Part shown: in pieces, positions 24,311-38,939 of the stretch | Layout of the letters: each line of letters starts with the position of its first letter | How positions within the stretch are numbered: position 1 is the stretch's first letter | Origin: Fasciola hepatica | Lineage: Eukaryota; Platyhelminthes; Trematoda; Plagiorchiida; Fasciolidae | Assembly: GCA_948099385.1 (NCBI GenBank) | Contig: CANUEZ040000062.1 | Coordinates: forward strand, 1,178,001-1,242,000 | Length of the DNA: 64,000 nt | Direction of reading: 5' to 3' | Translations under genes and position numbers: made by a program | The notes under the pieces: generated by a model | What the model saw: only the letters and a program-made list of their open reading frames with translations | Told to the model about the DNA's origin: nothing | Databases searched by the model: none

Positions 24311-25438
24311 CTGTGTGTGACTGATTGAACTTTGATCATCTCGTCATGATAATGCCATATTCTCATTACATTAGCCATTCCGTTTTTTCTTTATCAAGCT
24401 CGTGTGTGTATTCCCTCGACAACTACTTCTCTTCTAACCACTGACTGATCAAAATGCTTCCTATAAATAAGGACTTTATTTGTGAACCACTGGACTCGCT
24501 CTTGCGTCACCGACTTCAGCTTTTCTTGTCCATTTATGCCTGGGCTTTTTGAAGACTTTTGATTGTTCTGGTCCTGCAGTCGGTTTGCTCACAATTTGAG
24601 GTATGTTATTGGTATTGTTTTGATATTTTTTTCCTGCAGCACAGGTTTTCGAGCGAGCTTGTGTTATCTGCCGTGGGACTTGTGGTTCGTTTAGTTAGTA
24701 GCCTCTGAATTGGTGGACGACAATCATATACACTGATAGTATTCTCACGTAAAACGACCAGTCACTTTATCCACCTTCTAAACTTCCTACTCATCAATTA
24801 GATAAGAGCACTGACCTCAGTATCTTTAGTTGACTTTCACAAGCCTCATGTTAGAACTAGAACTATCGATCACTCAGTACAAAAAATGCTGTTTCCATAT
24901 ACTTTTGCTGACCAGGTTATTTTAGACTAGGCTCACGAAAGCCAATGCCACTTTCACGCTCAGTCAACTAGGGGGCCACTGAGATTTCTCCTCGCAGTTT
25001 ATCAAAAGTTTATAACTAGCCTTTGCGCATCAGGTCAGTAAAGTCGCATCCGTCAACAATGATCCTGGACTTGTCCAACGACTTAGGAAATTTCCTAATC
25101 ATTTGGATAAATGAACCGAGAGCTAATCTGCCGGGGTTTGGTGATGGTTGTAGAGGTAAGCTGAATTTCCAAACTGTCATTCACTGGAAGGTCTAGATCT
25201 CGAATGACTGACAGGAAAATGGACAAAATAATAATCAAGTTTAAAAGATGACAAAGGTTATGAGAGCAGCTAATTTCAGATACCCTACATATTGGGACAC
25301 TGTGCGACGAAGCTGATGCATAAATTCTAATTATTAGTAACTACAAGTTTACGCAAACGCTGTATGTCGTGACGGAGAAGCTGACAGTTCATAGGTAAAG
25401 GTTAGTGAAAAATGTATTCGATCATGTTGGAGCATCTA

Positions 25439-28400
25439 CTCTTGCACTTTCGCCTGTACCAATGGCTCTATTCACCAAAAAAGTTAGGAAGTTTTCCTTT
25501 CAAGACAACTGCTTGAAGTGTTTTATCACGTCAGTGCTCATAATATAAAAAGAAGGGTTTTGGCTCCCTTTTCTTTGAATTTCTAGCCCTTCAAAGACTT
25601 GAGACTTTTAGATGTGTTGTGCATCCATAGGTACCAATATCATCAATAAATAGGCCAAGATTTTGCGGCTTTCGTTCGACATTGAGCAATTGTTTTTTCA
25701 GAAGTGTAAAGAAAACAGCAAGAATTACTACCAAAGCCTTCGTCAAATAGTTCCTCTATGACTGGTCCGGGCCGCACCGGTCGATAACAGGTAGTTCAAC
25801 GAATGCCCCAAGTATGACTAGCTGCTCCGTTGGAATCAAACTGCTTGTCAATGCCTAAATTTGAAACTCTCACAGACCTCAAAAAACAAGAACAAAAATT
25901 TTTAACCCACCATTGGTGTTTTTGAAATTGCACCATTATAATTCATTCAGTAGAAGATAACCCTAACTTAATGTGTTTCGCGGAAATAATCTTTCCAAAA
26001 CTGAAAATGAACGGATAGTTAGAAGATACTTAGTTCCTCAGATTCGGCAAATTTTTCCTACACTGCAATATTCAAGCTCAGATCACATCATTTTCTGTTA
26101 ACTGTTTTACACCGCAAATTTGGAACCTACAGTTTAGCTACTGGAGGGAAACAGTAGCTAAATGATTAGCGTGAACTTTCTGAAATACGACCAACTTCTT
26201 TGGAAGATGGACACTAGCTCTACATTGACATGTTCACGTCCTCACAACATTCACAATGAGTTGTAGGTTTTGTAACTGCCCTTATTATTACTGCCTTTAT
26301 ATTTTGTTGATAGATCCCATAATGAAGCCTGACGACAACACTAAATTAGAAGGCAGAAAAATTAATGCTACCAGCAATCCCCTATTTCTGGTTTTCCTAA
26401 CTTACGCGTGTGGTTTATTCGGATTAGGGTTTATTTTCATTTTTGTAAGATAACCTTGCAAGCTACAGTGTTTTCCCACGAGGTCACTCAGCTGCCAGCC
26501 AAAACAGATTCTGAGGTAATTTATCTGATCGATCATACGCCAGCTGATGCCACGTCCGACAACCTTTGGGGGGCGATGCTAAGACGAAGTACGTCTTCCG
26601 ATCTGACCTGGCTACAAAGACGTCCTGCTTGTTCTGATCTCTGCAACCGTGTCCCACCCCACCTACTACGTTACATGTGATCTGAGAACGAACAGCATTG
26701 AGTTAGAGACACGCCACTCCGGAAAATGAGGACGAACCGCTCTCCTATAAAAAGTAGACCCATTCTGTCAGTACAAGTGACAGATCTCCCTCTCGAAAAG
26801 CTGGTGGAGACGGTAGATAAAACCAAGAAGTTTGTTCACGCCACTTTCCTGAAAACCCACTGTATACAATCCAGAAGTTAGATGCTTTGAACTAGCAGAT
26901 AAGTCATTTGCTAATCCAGATTAAAGCACTCAGTTGCTCTAGACCACGCGAGAACTAGCGATCCCGATTCATTTCCCTTTCCCGGTTGCAGCTTGAACAA
27001 ACTGCAGATGATCGAGTACGTTATTATAGCCGACTTTTCAGGCATAACGCACTAAAGTGCACACACCATACTCCTTATCAACTAAGCCCATAAATAGTGC
27101 AAACCAGCAGTGATCTGACTGAACGGGCCAGTGAAGTTGATGGCTGTAGCTGGCGCAACCCAAAGCAGCTTGTTATGCATCTTTATTAAGTCCAGAAAGT
27201 GTTTTTGGTTGATACCCGTGCAAAGATCAGTCTCATTGCACAAACTGGTGAAAGAAGCCACCTCCAATCAACCATCTATATTTGCAAACGGAAAATAACT
27301 CCACTATCAAGATGTACTGTGGACGACCACTTAATATTGATCTTGGCTCCCGTCGAAGGATCCCGTGGACTTTCGCTATAACAAACGTTCGTCAGCTCAT
27401 TCTCGATATCAGTTTTTTTACAAGCTTTGATCGGCGGTAGATTACAGACAACAGATGTTACGCAAGACTTCAAAGACATTAGCTGTTCACGGCGAAGCCA
27501 CAACCACCAACTCCATTAGCACTCGCTCACCTTTGCCGCCATTGGGCAGATACAGATATATTTTACCTAAGTTTTCTCAGTTCAGTAGCCAAATCTGCGA
27601 AAAGTTGGGGCCGAAACTTGGCGTGTTTCGCCACGTCACAATAAAAGGATCTCTACAGCTTCCTTCTCAGGCGTTTCATCCCCCAAAATGTTCAAGATAG
27701 CCAAAGCTGAGTTCGACCACATGCTAGCCCTTAAGATCACGCTCATTGGTTTCACTATCACACGGTTCCAAAATAAATCCGCAGGGGAATGAAGACCGTG
27801 TGATGACTACCGGGCACTAAACACCACAAAAATACCCAACAGCTATCCAATTCCATACATCCAAAAAATTTTCTGACTTTAGGGCAAAGATATTTCCCTA
27901 GGTCAATCTAGTAAACGAGTACTGTTAAACTCCAATGGCCCAGAATGTCCTGAAAACTGTCATAAAAAAGCAGTTGGGACCGGTCGATTTTCTCCTTATT
28001 CCTTTTGGCCTGAAAAACACGGTAAAAATCTTTCAGCGACATATCAACCGGGTTCGCAGTGTCGACTTTGTGTTCGCTTTCAACGACGATATCTTGATAG
28101 CCAGGAAAGACGCTACCATCTGGAAGAAGTTTTCAAACGACTCTGAACCAACGGTATATCAGTCAACTCAGCCATTGTGATTTTGGCGTTCCGAGTCTTG
28201 ACATTTCGGGTCATAGGATAGACAGCCATGGCATTCGGCTATTGCCGGAGAAAATCGGCGGAATTCCTCACTACCCTGTTCCGGAATCCCTGAAGAGGCT
28301 AACTCGATTCTTGGGAATTTTTAACAATTATCACCGTTGGATTCCCAACTGTGTAAATATCTTAACATCTCTCACTGATCTCTCTCGAGACAATCTAAAA

Positions 28401-30252
28401 AGGTCCACTTTCATTGGGGCAGCGAACAAAGCATTTAAGTTTGTGAAATCTGTCATGTCAAGTGACATCTCTGATGCATTAGAGATCCAATAACAATGCC
28501 ACACTTGCGCTAAAGAAAGATGCCTCTCAGACTGTACTCAGTGCGTATTGACAACAATCTGGAATTAGTAAATCTAAGTCTCCCTCTTCCTCCCGGAAAT
28601 TACGGTCTGTTCGTTTCCGATACAGCACGCCATGGGTGGAACTGATAGCCGTTTACCTCACTTTCAACAAGCGATAGAGGGCAACACTTTCGTCATCTTC
28701 ACAGATCGTCAACCATTGCTTCATGCATTCCATAGCACCATGGGGCACTACTCACCTAGGGATGTCAAGCACTTGGACAACATTTGGTAATTTTCTCACA
28801 TATACGGCACAGTTCTGCTCGCAATAACGTTGTTGCTGATGGGCTACCCCATGCACATGTCAATAATTTATCCTCCGTACTCGACTTGGCGAGCATGGCA
28901 GCTGCCCAAAGAGCACAAAATTGTTCCAGTAAACTCGTTCCCATCCACGTCTAACGTTTTTTGATTACCCCTTATTTCACGAAGTGGCCATTCTCTGTAA
29001 CGGTTCAACAAGCCAATCTCGTCCCTTTTATCTCTCATGATTTTCAGAAAGCCATTCTTAAACAATTTTATTCCATTTCCAATCCTGGTGTCCGTTCTTC
29101 TGTAAAATTGGTCACCGATCGTTTAATTTGGCCAAACGTGTGAAAGGATGTTTACGATTTGGCAGAACAATGTTCGTTATACCAACGTTGTAAAGTTCAT
29201 CGCCACACAGTCCCCACAGCCGATGAGCTGGTATCACCTGGTGGTCATTTTGAACACTTTCACACAGATTTTGTAGGCTGTTTCCATCCTTCCAACTACT
29301 TGAATTACGTTTTAAAAAGTTGATCGTCTTACCTTATGGGCTCATACTGTTCCTATCAAATACATCTCTCCTAAACCCTTCGTGAATACTGCTGTGAACA
29401 CTGGAATTTCATTTTTTGAAGGGCCTTCCACTGTTGTGTCCGACCATAGTGCTCATTCACATCCGCCCTCTTCCGCTATCTCAGTCGGATTCTTGCTTGG
29501 GAACCTAATAAAACAACGGCGTATCATCCAACCTTCAGCGGCTTTTTGAGCGCTTCACGATCAACTGAAGACTTCCATCATGACTAATTCTCTAACTGAA
29601 TGGACGGCAAAAGTTCCGATGATACTCCTCGGCACTGGCAACACCATCTGGGAAGAACTACCTTGCACTACGGCCGACCCTGTTTACAACACCAAATTGC
29701 GTCTGTCAGACGAAATGTTGGTTGACCCTGCTGCTTCAAACCAAAACTCCGGGGCGAGCGCATCGCGCCTAACAAACTATGCACGAAATTCAACGAAAGG
29801 CCATACAATGGTCAACTCGTCCAAAACAAATCAGCAGTGAGTTATTGTCGTGCTCATTTGTTTTCGTTTGTGTTGATTCTGGGCGTAAGTCAATACAGTA
29901 TGATGGTTCCTAACTTTTTATCAAACTACGATTATCACGCTATCACTGATCGTAACTAGCACCAAGATTCAATCAGCCCTGATGGGATTAAAGTGGCCTA
30001 CATCGAACCAACGTATTTAAAAGAATATATTTGGGTCACTCCCAAACCCTCAATGTCCAAACGTTCACATGCATTATTGTCTGTAGCTACGCCATTGTCT
30101 TTGTCATCCCCACTGTACTCACGGTCGTTGCCACCATCACAAAGTTCATAGAACATTCAAGCTCCAAAACGGAGGGCTCTTTCAGGCAAAAGTATACCTA
30201 CATCACACTTTCTCAAGACTAGGAACACTGTATGCCAATTTCAAAGGATGAA
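25439..30252. other. Loop of the inverted duplication
   Basis: 4.8 kb of sequence not repeated elsewhere in the window. It is largely filled by a decayed Ty3/gypsy element (26400-29870); the flanks 25439-26250 and 29870-30252 show nothing recognisable. Confidence 0.9.
26400..29870 (+). pseudogene. Ty3/gypsy retrotransposon relic (CsRn1-like), gag-pol
   Basis: Decayed domains in the expected order: a gag-like segment near 26510-26680 (T-P-A-D-A-T, L-R-R-S-T-S-S-D), an aspartic protease motif F-L-V-D-T-R-A near 27200 (family D-T-G-A), RT pieces near 27730-28180 (P-F-G-L-K-N, then F-A-F-N-D-D-I-L-I-A for the Y-I-D-D box), the R-F-L-G-I-F-N-N-Y-H-R connection at 28300, RNase H near 28620-28860 (F-T-D-R-Q-P-L), and integrase near 29080-29680 (N-P-G-V-R-S-S-V-K-L, Y-Q-R-C-K-V-H-R-H). 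Many stops and shifts make it non-functional. Similarity to the CsRn1 clade of trematodes is from memory of the family, not a search. No LTR pair identified. Confidence 0.85.
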
Positions 30253-31380
30253 TAGATGCTCCAACATGATCGAATACATTTTTCACTAACCTTTACCTAT
30301 GAACTGTCAGCTTCTCCGTCACGACATACAGCGTTTGCGTAAACTTGTAGTTACTAATAATTAGAATTTATGCATCAGCTTCGTCGCACAGTGTCCCAAT
30401 ATGTAGGGTATCTGAAATTAGCTGCTCTCATAACCTTTGTCATCTTTTAAACTTGATTATTATTTTGTCCATTTTCCTGTCAGTCATTCGAGATCTAGAC
30501 CTTCCAGTGAATGACAGTTTGGAAATTCAGCTTACCTCTACAACCATCACCAAACCCCGGCAGATTAGCTCTCGGTTCATTTATCCAAATGATTAGGAAA
30601 TTTCCTAAGTCGTTGGACAAGTCCAGGATCATTGTTGACGGATGCGGCTTTACTGACCTGATGCGCAAAGGCTAGTTATAAACTTTTGATAAACTGCGAG
30701 GAGAAATCTCAGTGGCCCCCTAGTTGACTGAGCGTGAAAGTGGCATTGGCTTTCGTGAGCCTAGTCTAAAATAACCTGGTCAGCAAAAGTATATGGAAAC
30801 AGCATTTTTTGTACTGAGTGATCGATAGTTCTAGTTCTAACATGAGGCTTGTGAAAGTCAACTAAAGATACTGAGGTCAGTGCTCTTATCTAATTGATGA
30901 GTAGGAAGTTTAGAAGGTGGATAAAGTGACTGGTCGTTTTACGTGAGAATACTATCAGTGTATATGATTGTCGTCCACCAATTCAGAGGCTACTAACTAA
31001 ACGAACCACAAGTCCCACGGCAGATAACACAAGCTCGCTCGAAAACCTGTGCTGCAGGAAAAAAATATCAAAACAATACCAATAACATACCTCAAATTGT
31101 GAGCAAACCGACTGCAGGACCAGAACAATCAAAAGTCTTCAAAAAGCCCAGGCATAAATGGACAAGAAAAGCTGAAGTCGGTGACGCAAGAGCGAGTCCA
31201 GTGGTTCACAAATAAAGTCCTTATTTATAGGAAGCATTTTGATCAGTCAGTGGTTAGAAGAGAAGTAGTTGTCGAGGGAATACACACACGAGCTTGATAA
31301 AGAAAAAACGGAATGGCTAATGTAATGAGAATATGGCATTATCATGACGAGATGATCAAAGTTCAATCAGTCACACACAG

Positions 31381-31384
<4 letters not shown>

Positions 31385-31433
<49 letters not shown>
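31385..31433. repeat. (GA)n microsatellite in right arm
   Basis: Mirror image of the CT tract at 24254-24305. Confidence 0.95.
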
Positions 31434-31435
<2 letters not shown>

Positions 31436-32239
31436 AATTACGTCAAGTAACGCGGAAATCACGATGCCGTAATAGAACGGGTCGTGGATACCAGCGGATC
31501 AGTGGGCCTAGGTATGATAACGTGACATCTATCCAAGTGGTTCTTCATCGGATAAGAGTCAGATTTTCGTACGAATTGATCGCGTAGGGTAATTTCCCGA
31601 TTCTTTTTGCATACCGTCCAAGTAGATTCTCACTTCATGCTCATCTTTACACTCATACTCTATGAAAGCTTGTAGCAGTGTTTGCCTGTAGTTACCTCAT
31701 TGAACAGAAAAGTCGGCCACACAAACCTACTGACGGTGAAATATAAGTGTAGCGCTCTGTAAAACTGTTTACTGAGAGATGGCGATAATTACGGCTTTTT
31801 TTCGTTTCGAGTAGACCTCACACCAGTAAATGAACATAAAAATTTGGACCTAAGGTCTAGCAGGTCCCGCAGCGTTTGCGTTCATCGACCGACTGGATGC
31901 AAACATTTGTCTGGGACACTAAGTAAATGCAAACCAACAAAGTTTTCCTGCTCACTCATGAACAATAATATTAAGGGTTAACTAGTTCACAGTGTGATAT
32001 GGGATGGATTGAATGGGCTTAGCCCTGAACAGAACTACTGAGAAGTAAGAAGTCTACACTAGTATTATTTTATACAAACGGAATCACGAAATGTATAGAC
32101 GTGTAACATAATGAATTCAATAATTTAGTGAAGAATGAGCCGCCCTCGCGTATCACGTTCCTCGCATGCTGTATTGTTGAAGAGATGTTTATAATCTCTT
32201 GGAGGCATAGAACGAATTTTTTCAGATCTTCTGATATAT

Positions 32240-32990
32240 TTGTTTCCTGCAAATTTCGAATTTATTGGTGGCAAAATGATTGATGAACCGAAATCAGACT
32301 GACTTCCTTGGTTGATTTGTACCTGATCAACATGAAGTCTAACACTGAAAATTTCCCCCAATCCCCATATAGCAACCATCCGGTTTCCGTTTCGCCAGAG
32401 GACGATCCCACTGGCTGACCATGAGTCACTACTTCTGAAATAACTGACTTTACAGTTCAAAATACACCCAAACTGATTCTCAATCTAAGGCATCCAAATA
32501 ACTGAGAGCGACTCTTACTAGTAGCAGTATGTGCAGCATTGCTTTGTTGACCAATAATCTTGTCTGTAGCACGACCAGGCTCCAGAGATGAACAAGGCTT
32601 AACACAGTGAGCTACTTTCACAAGTGTAAGCACGAAATTCGCAGTCTTCCCTATAGACTGAGGGAGACTAGGAGCAGTACTTACATGTTCACTACCAAGT
32701 CCTTTCAATCACACATGCAAAAGCTTGGGAGTGAAAAGATTGCTGTCATCAGTAACCAGTACAACGGGGACTTTGCTGAATATTCTCCTGAGTTCAGTAT
32801 TCGTAAAATCTACCGAGAGAGAAATTATTAGGTACACCTCTGGTCAGCGAGAAAAGGCATCAATGACAACCAGGGCGTAGGATCTGCCCAAGGAGGGTCC
32901 ACAGCAGCTTGCTCGTATCCGTTGCCATACCACGCATGACACCTTCCAAGAAATTCTTTTTGACTGCTTTCGTTGTGTCAGAATTGGTAG
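32240..32990 (-). pseudogene. Ty3/gypsy integrase relic, right-arm copy
   Basis: Reverse-complement counterpart of 22700-23440 with the same integrase motifs and the same disabling changes. It therefore arrived by the segmental duplication rather than by separate insertion. Confidence 0.75.
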
Positions 32991-33683
32991 TAATTCACAA
33001 AGAAAATCCAATCCAAGAACTGGAGTTTCTGAATGGGAATCCGTAACCCACCGTCGATAGGATCAGAATCACAAAACTGAAATGGCTTTAAACAATAACC
33101 ACCTAGCTGGAGTGAGTACCAATTTATTCTTCAAAGAAACAATTTGGTTCGGTGAACCTTGGAAAGTTAAAATAAACAGATGAGAGCTTGTCTTGAAATA
33201 AAGGACTGTACACTCCTGGTGTTCACGGCAATAGTATGTTTGTCATCCTCCGGAGGAGACAATGGTTCCGTGGTATTAGAAGAAGGATCACGAAAAATAG
33301 CCTTTGCCAAAAAATGGTGGCCTCCTTCTGTTGGAGTTGGAGTGAAATCTGGATTAATCCTCATGCTGCATACTTTACACTGTCGACAAACAACTTTTCT
33401 ATGGCAGGGCTTATGACGGGGGAAGGGCTGAGTAATTCGATCAAGATAAGAAAGCTAGAAATGTAGTGATCGACATGAAATACGTATTCCCGACGATTTC
33501 TGTTCGAAAACTCTTGAAATGCTCGGACTCCGGGAAGAAACATCGTTTGGGGGTCTTAACCATCCGGTGTTTCTAATTTTTGCGGAGTTTTAGTCCCATG
33601 TTTCCTGATAGTATCCAATTGAACTGGAATAAGCTGAATCACGCGCGGTTGCAGTTATAACTCTGACATCTTGACACTGTTCG

Positions 33684-36605
33684 TAATAATTTCTGATACT
33701 CAGAAATATCTATTCATTTTGTAGTAATATCCTCCGGGGCAATTCGGGTATTTTGATTCCAACAATAAAATGGTCTCATAGTTGACCACTCAGCTGCGCA
33801 CCGTAATCACACTTCAAGGCTTGTGTCTGAAGTTCGAGAACGAAGGCTGAAACGGACGGATTTTTCGTGCAGACGAGTGAATTGGACTTGGAATACTCAG
33901 ATTTAACAGAATTAATGGATTTGAAATGACTGAATATGATGGCCTCTAGTTATTCCTAGGAAGAATTCATCGGAGGTTTCCGAAAAGCAAGTTTTTTCCA
34001 GAGTCTCTTCATCTTTTCCAACGAAGTTTAGGAAAAAAGTAGTTTTCTTTTTATCACTGAAAACTTTTTTGTGAGAAACAAGAACTCCACACCAGTAAGG
34101 AATGTAGCGGAACCACGTGATCTCCAACAATATAGAACATAACAAAGAATATAATGTAAAAGTGAAAATAATTCACTGTCGTATATTGCATGCAGCCAAC
34201 GACTCTCTTAGCACACTGGAACCCTCATCCATAGAACCGGCAAATCACCAGTGGACCAAGCAATTTTCACTACGAAACACAAGCCCATAAATGCTGGTTT
34301 ATCACCGTCGAGCAATTACGTGCGTCCGCAGTTAGACAGCTGGCTCTGCCTGTCTTATACTTTTAAAATCTGAAGAGCTTCCGAGATAAAAGACCAGTTG
34401 TTAAAGCACCACGCACTGACTCTCGTAAAGATCAGGCGTTTATATAAGCTTCGTTTGAAGGAGCTGACTACTTCATCAGAGCCTTGCAAGAAAGTCTAAG
34501 CTGTTGCTTCAGAACAGATCAGTAGACCCTCAGATGAAATCATTGACAAAATTCAGATAAAGACTGAAAAACAGCAAGTCAGGTTGTGGAACCCCCTGGA
34601 AAAAGATCAGCTCATCATTTTCTGCCTGCCATTATGTCCGATACTTGTAACAGAGTTTCAAATGGTGTATAGCGGTCTTCATACGGTTTCGGTCAACTCG
34701 AGTGGTGCATTCATAATCGCTCGCACGATAATACTAAAGGGAGACTGCTAATTCCAAACACAACCAGCTCAGAACTACGATTACTTTTCTTCCTCGACAT
34801 GAGTTTGTACTCATAATGGCTCTCCGGTGCTGTCAGCCTTACGCAGGTTAATTTAGTCAACCGGCTGAACAATAAATATGCGAGCTTTCTGCAGATCTCT
34901 TGCACTTTGCACTGAATTATGGTAAGACTGAGATATGATTCTGCTTACGCGCAAGTTTATGTGAACGAGTTTCGAATCCCTATCCCTGTGTTGATTTATA
35001 CTTCGGTGACATTGTACTACACTCTTTACCTGCCTTAAACAATTTCTATCTTCTATTGACCCACGTACGCGCACAGAGCTGACCCGAAGCATGATGTGAC
35101 ACCCACGAGTGTATACGTGCGCGGGTGGGGTTATTACACGGCAGAATAAACTTCAGCTGTGTATATCTTCAGCTGCTACAGAACCAAACCAAAAAACTGT
35201 GGTCTCAATGGCCATCTCTACGCAAGTCAGGATACGCCGATGTCCCAAATTTCTTTTCTGGTGTTCATCTGATGCTTATCCTTCTCAATTACCCGTCTGT
35301 ATCAACCAACCTACAAACTTCATTGGTTCGGTAGGATGATAATTTCCACGTTCGTATTTGTTTCTGAGAAGTTAGTGAACAAACTTGGTAACATCCAAAT
35401 AAATTACTGCAATGAGTCTGTCGAAATCAACCTTTCTGATATCTCCATTGTGGAGGGGTTTATTTTATTGCTGTTTGAACCGACTAAAATTCATGATATC
35501 TCACGTAAATGGGTTGGAATTGCCCCGTATGGTAGTTACTTGTCGAAGGTCAGGAACACAATTTTCCAGAATTCAATTATTTACTCACTTCGATTTGCCT
35601 TTCGGTCTCTGGTAAACATAAAATCAAAAAACACCCATAAAGTTGGACTGTATATAAAATAATAGAAAAAGGCTCTAATGATGGATGACGTAGCCCGTGG
35701 GAACAAATCTTCATCCACCATGATTAACTGGCTAAAGCCGCCTAAGTAAATAACATAAAATTCTTTTGCAATCTATAAGCAAATTTTTGTTCATATAATA
35801 TTTTACTTGTTGTCAAGCTGCGCAGGAAACTCCAAAGGTTCCCTTCAAAGCTCTCACTTACTAATACCGCAGTAGTCCAAAAAGATACGAGGCAAACCAT
35901 CGAGAGGAAAATAAGAAGGCTTATTATAAAGGAGCGCCATCGAAATAAAGGGCAATAGGCGAAATTCAGAACCGAAACTTTTGACGTGGGGAGTTTTGCA
36001 CATAGAAGTTCGAAATAGCAATGAGTTCAGAGCTTTCGTTGCTCTTGTGATCACGTTCAACTCAAACATGGTGGTAGGTCCACAAATGCTTTAATACGAG
36101 TATCCGAATGAAGTAGTGTTAGGGGAAAAATAATCCGAGCCTTCGTTTTCTTTTGTTCTTTGACCAGGTTCCGGCTGAGTTGGTGCATTCGAGTCAACAA
36201 AACACAAGCCGGAAAATTACAACAAAACAAGGGGTCAACTACAAGGCACCATGTTCAACAGTGAAGTGAACAAAGGGGTTGAGAAGGCACAACCAAGGAA
36301 CACCTGGACGTAAAGCCATGGATTCCCTTTATCGAATTCGTGAAGGCAGGAATTATCTGGCTAGCTGTGTGATATAAAAACTGAAATGTTTTACGTATGC
36401 AGTAGACAAGAAATAGTGAAATGCTCGCATCTTGAGATTAATGTCTTTTCTTCCGCAAACCTGAAAACCCAAACTTATATATGTAAATGACAGACGATTC
36501 TAGTGCCGTAAAACGATCGTTTTAGGAATGAACAAGATTGAAAGTAGGGTCACGAAGGTGTTTCTTGCTCGTGCCTTAAGGACTAGGGATAAATACTATG
36601 TTTAT
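33684..36605. other. Right-arm-specific 2.9 kb segment
   Basis: Absent from the left arm, where the homologous position is about 21977-22007. Open frames inside are short and show no recognised domain, LTR or terminal repeat. It is either an insertion in the right arm or a deletion in the left. A short tcgt match at both breakpoints would suit a deletion by microhomology in the left arm. Confidence 0.8.
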
Positions 36606-37399
36606 TCCCGCCAAATTGTGGGTGGTGATAGCTCCTGAAAGCAACAAATTTTACTGTTGATTGCTTTTATTAGTGGCTACTCGGAATCTGTCATAATCCA
36701 GCTTAGTTCTAAAAATTTACTAATGCATCAACGTGAACAACTCTATCTTTCCGTTTGGTAGCTTGACTTTCAGTGATCAAAATACACAAATTCATTTGCT
36801 GACAACACGCAAAGCGAAAAAGGGTGTTACACAGTATGTTTTTCTAATTGGATACGTCAAAACGCATAAAGCACTTACCGCGCACAGTTCCTATAAGCAG
36901 AAGTATAATCACGTGTTTTTTATTGTATACATTCGCTTACAAAGTTCTGAGTCAGGATCGGCTATCTTTAAAGTGAAAAAGATGAGATTCTAAGCAAAAG
37001 CAATGAAACGTTTTTGTCAGTAATATTCGGTCCAGCTGAAATTTTAACCACTCAGCCAAATGATTGACAGTGCTCGGTAGGGACAACGTAACTCTTGATA
37101 GTGCACAAGTGTTTCCTGTGTTTCACAACTGACTAAATACAACACGTTGTACTTACTGAAAGTAAGAGAAGAATTTGAAAAGAGAATTCAGAATCATAGT
37201 ATTGCACGATTGGTGTCCAGGACGATTTCGCTGTATCTCTGCACAGTGCATAATCCAGACAACACTAAGTGTGACAGTTTATATATGATCGAAAGCGTGA
37301 CAACTAAATTACGAATATGTGTGTCTCACCATGGTAAATATAATGTCACATACAGTTCTTTCTGTTTGCACAGCTTTGGTTTCTATCGTTTAATTTCTG

Positions 37400-38000
37400 T
37401 TGATTCAGCTAATCTAAGGAGTTTCGTGTTTTCCGTTCTATAAACCACCCGAAATGCTTTTGCTACCTCAACTTGGTGTTGCGTCATCAGTAAGTGTTGT
37501 GCTCTTGATGATGATGGTGTCTTATCATTTCGTCGATCGTTGGTGTTTGGCATCTTAGGACCAGTTGCGCGTTGAATCCAGTTGGAAATGTGTTCCGAAA
37601 TCCGATTACGTAACTGCCTTTCTGTTCGACCAACTTAGGTGACTCCACATCCACATTCGAGCTGGTATATCACGTGTGAAGTGGTGTACAGAGATAGGCG
37701 TTGTTTATTGCGTGGTAAAGATATGCCGTTCGTGAAGTAAATGATTTTTGGTTGGGTGGCATAATAAGTTCGTGCAACAGCTGACCTTAGTCGTCTTTCC
37801 AGCATTCGGCTGACGTCATCACCCTTGAGTGAAATAAAAATGACGCAATCCTTGGTAAGTATTGAAGACAAACGATAATTTCGTATCGACTTAGTCGGAG
37901 TACTGTCAATGTCACAAGAACAAGCGTGCGCTGGTAACGGTCACGTGGGTTACTAGTTGAGAAAATAGCAAACCCATACAATCTAGACAACAATATCAAT
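37400..38000 (-). pseudogene. Penelope-like element relic, right-arm copy
   Basis: Mirror of 20590-21250. Here the frame is broken inside the nuclease motif: after C-G-C-G-V-T a TAG (antisense of acttagg near 37634) replaces the Y-V-G segment that is open in the left arm. Confidence 0.8.
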
Positions 38001-38939
38001 GCATCCTATCCCTCGTAACAACAAAACAACTGTAATGGTGTGGACACGAAGTTGTCATTCATAGTCACTATGATTGCTCATCTAGGTTTCTTCTAGAGAG
38101 TCAACTAAATATGAGGAATAAATAAGAATATCTCGTTGAAAAACTTTGATTCGCACTATATACTCATACTTCCACAAAAGTAGACTCCCCACTCCAAAGA
38201 AATCGCAAAATTCCATTGTCTGATCACCAACAGGATTGCAATTCCGGACTTGTATTTTGATGACAGTACACGTGATACTCTTCCTTCGTAATTCTAAGGG
38301 AACACCAAGACGGAACAAATTCCCATGAGTTTACACGATTTTCCAAACTGAGTAAAACTTGTCTACCGATGATCACGTGAAGAGAACTGTTCGAAGTACA
38401 CACACATGGAAATGTGCACGAACAAACTACATGCTGGTTTCGGCTGTCCTCGTCACGCTCATCTAAGATTTCGTTAAACACTGCAGTGACACGAATCTCA
38501 CTGATACCCCAACACTGAACCCCTGCTGGTAGACAGTAAAAGCATCCTATTCCCACAGACTAGAGCGTTTTTGTATAAATAAATCGACAACCGTAACTCC
38601 AGTGGACATCCATCCCTAATGGAAATTGAAGCTGTCAATAATTATTGAAAAATATATCCATCAAAGTGTTGTTCAGACTGAATATCACTTAGTCCTTCAA
38701 TGCTGCCACATTCGATGCTCACATATTTGAACCTTGTTTATGTTTACTTCTTCGTTCTTGTGAAGGCCGATATCGTGATCGAAGTTCCTGTTCAGTACGA
38801 TGATAAAGGTAAGCTTCTTGACAAATGATTTGCGTACTGCTGTTGCCATAACGATTACAACAGGTATTTGATAAAACTAGAAAACTACTTTCCAATGTCT
38901 AGATGTGATTCCCTCGCCGTCTTTAACAGCATCTACGAG

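Larger units (their letters stand above)
17646..25438 (+). repeat. Left arm of a large inverted duplication
   Basis: 7.8 kb whose reverse complement recurs at 30253-40960, interrupted there by 2.9 kb extra. The outer border is at gcggtggtcatt (17646) and the inner one at atgttggagcatcta (25438). The arm carries, in order, a Penelope relic (-), a LINE tail (+), a second Penelope relic (+), a Ty3/gypsy integrase relic (+) and a CT microsatellite. All are mirrored in the right arm, so the duplication came after those insertions. Confidence 0.95.
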
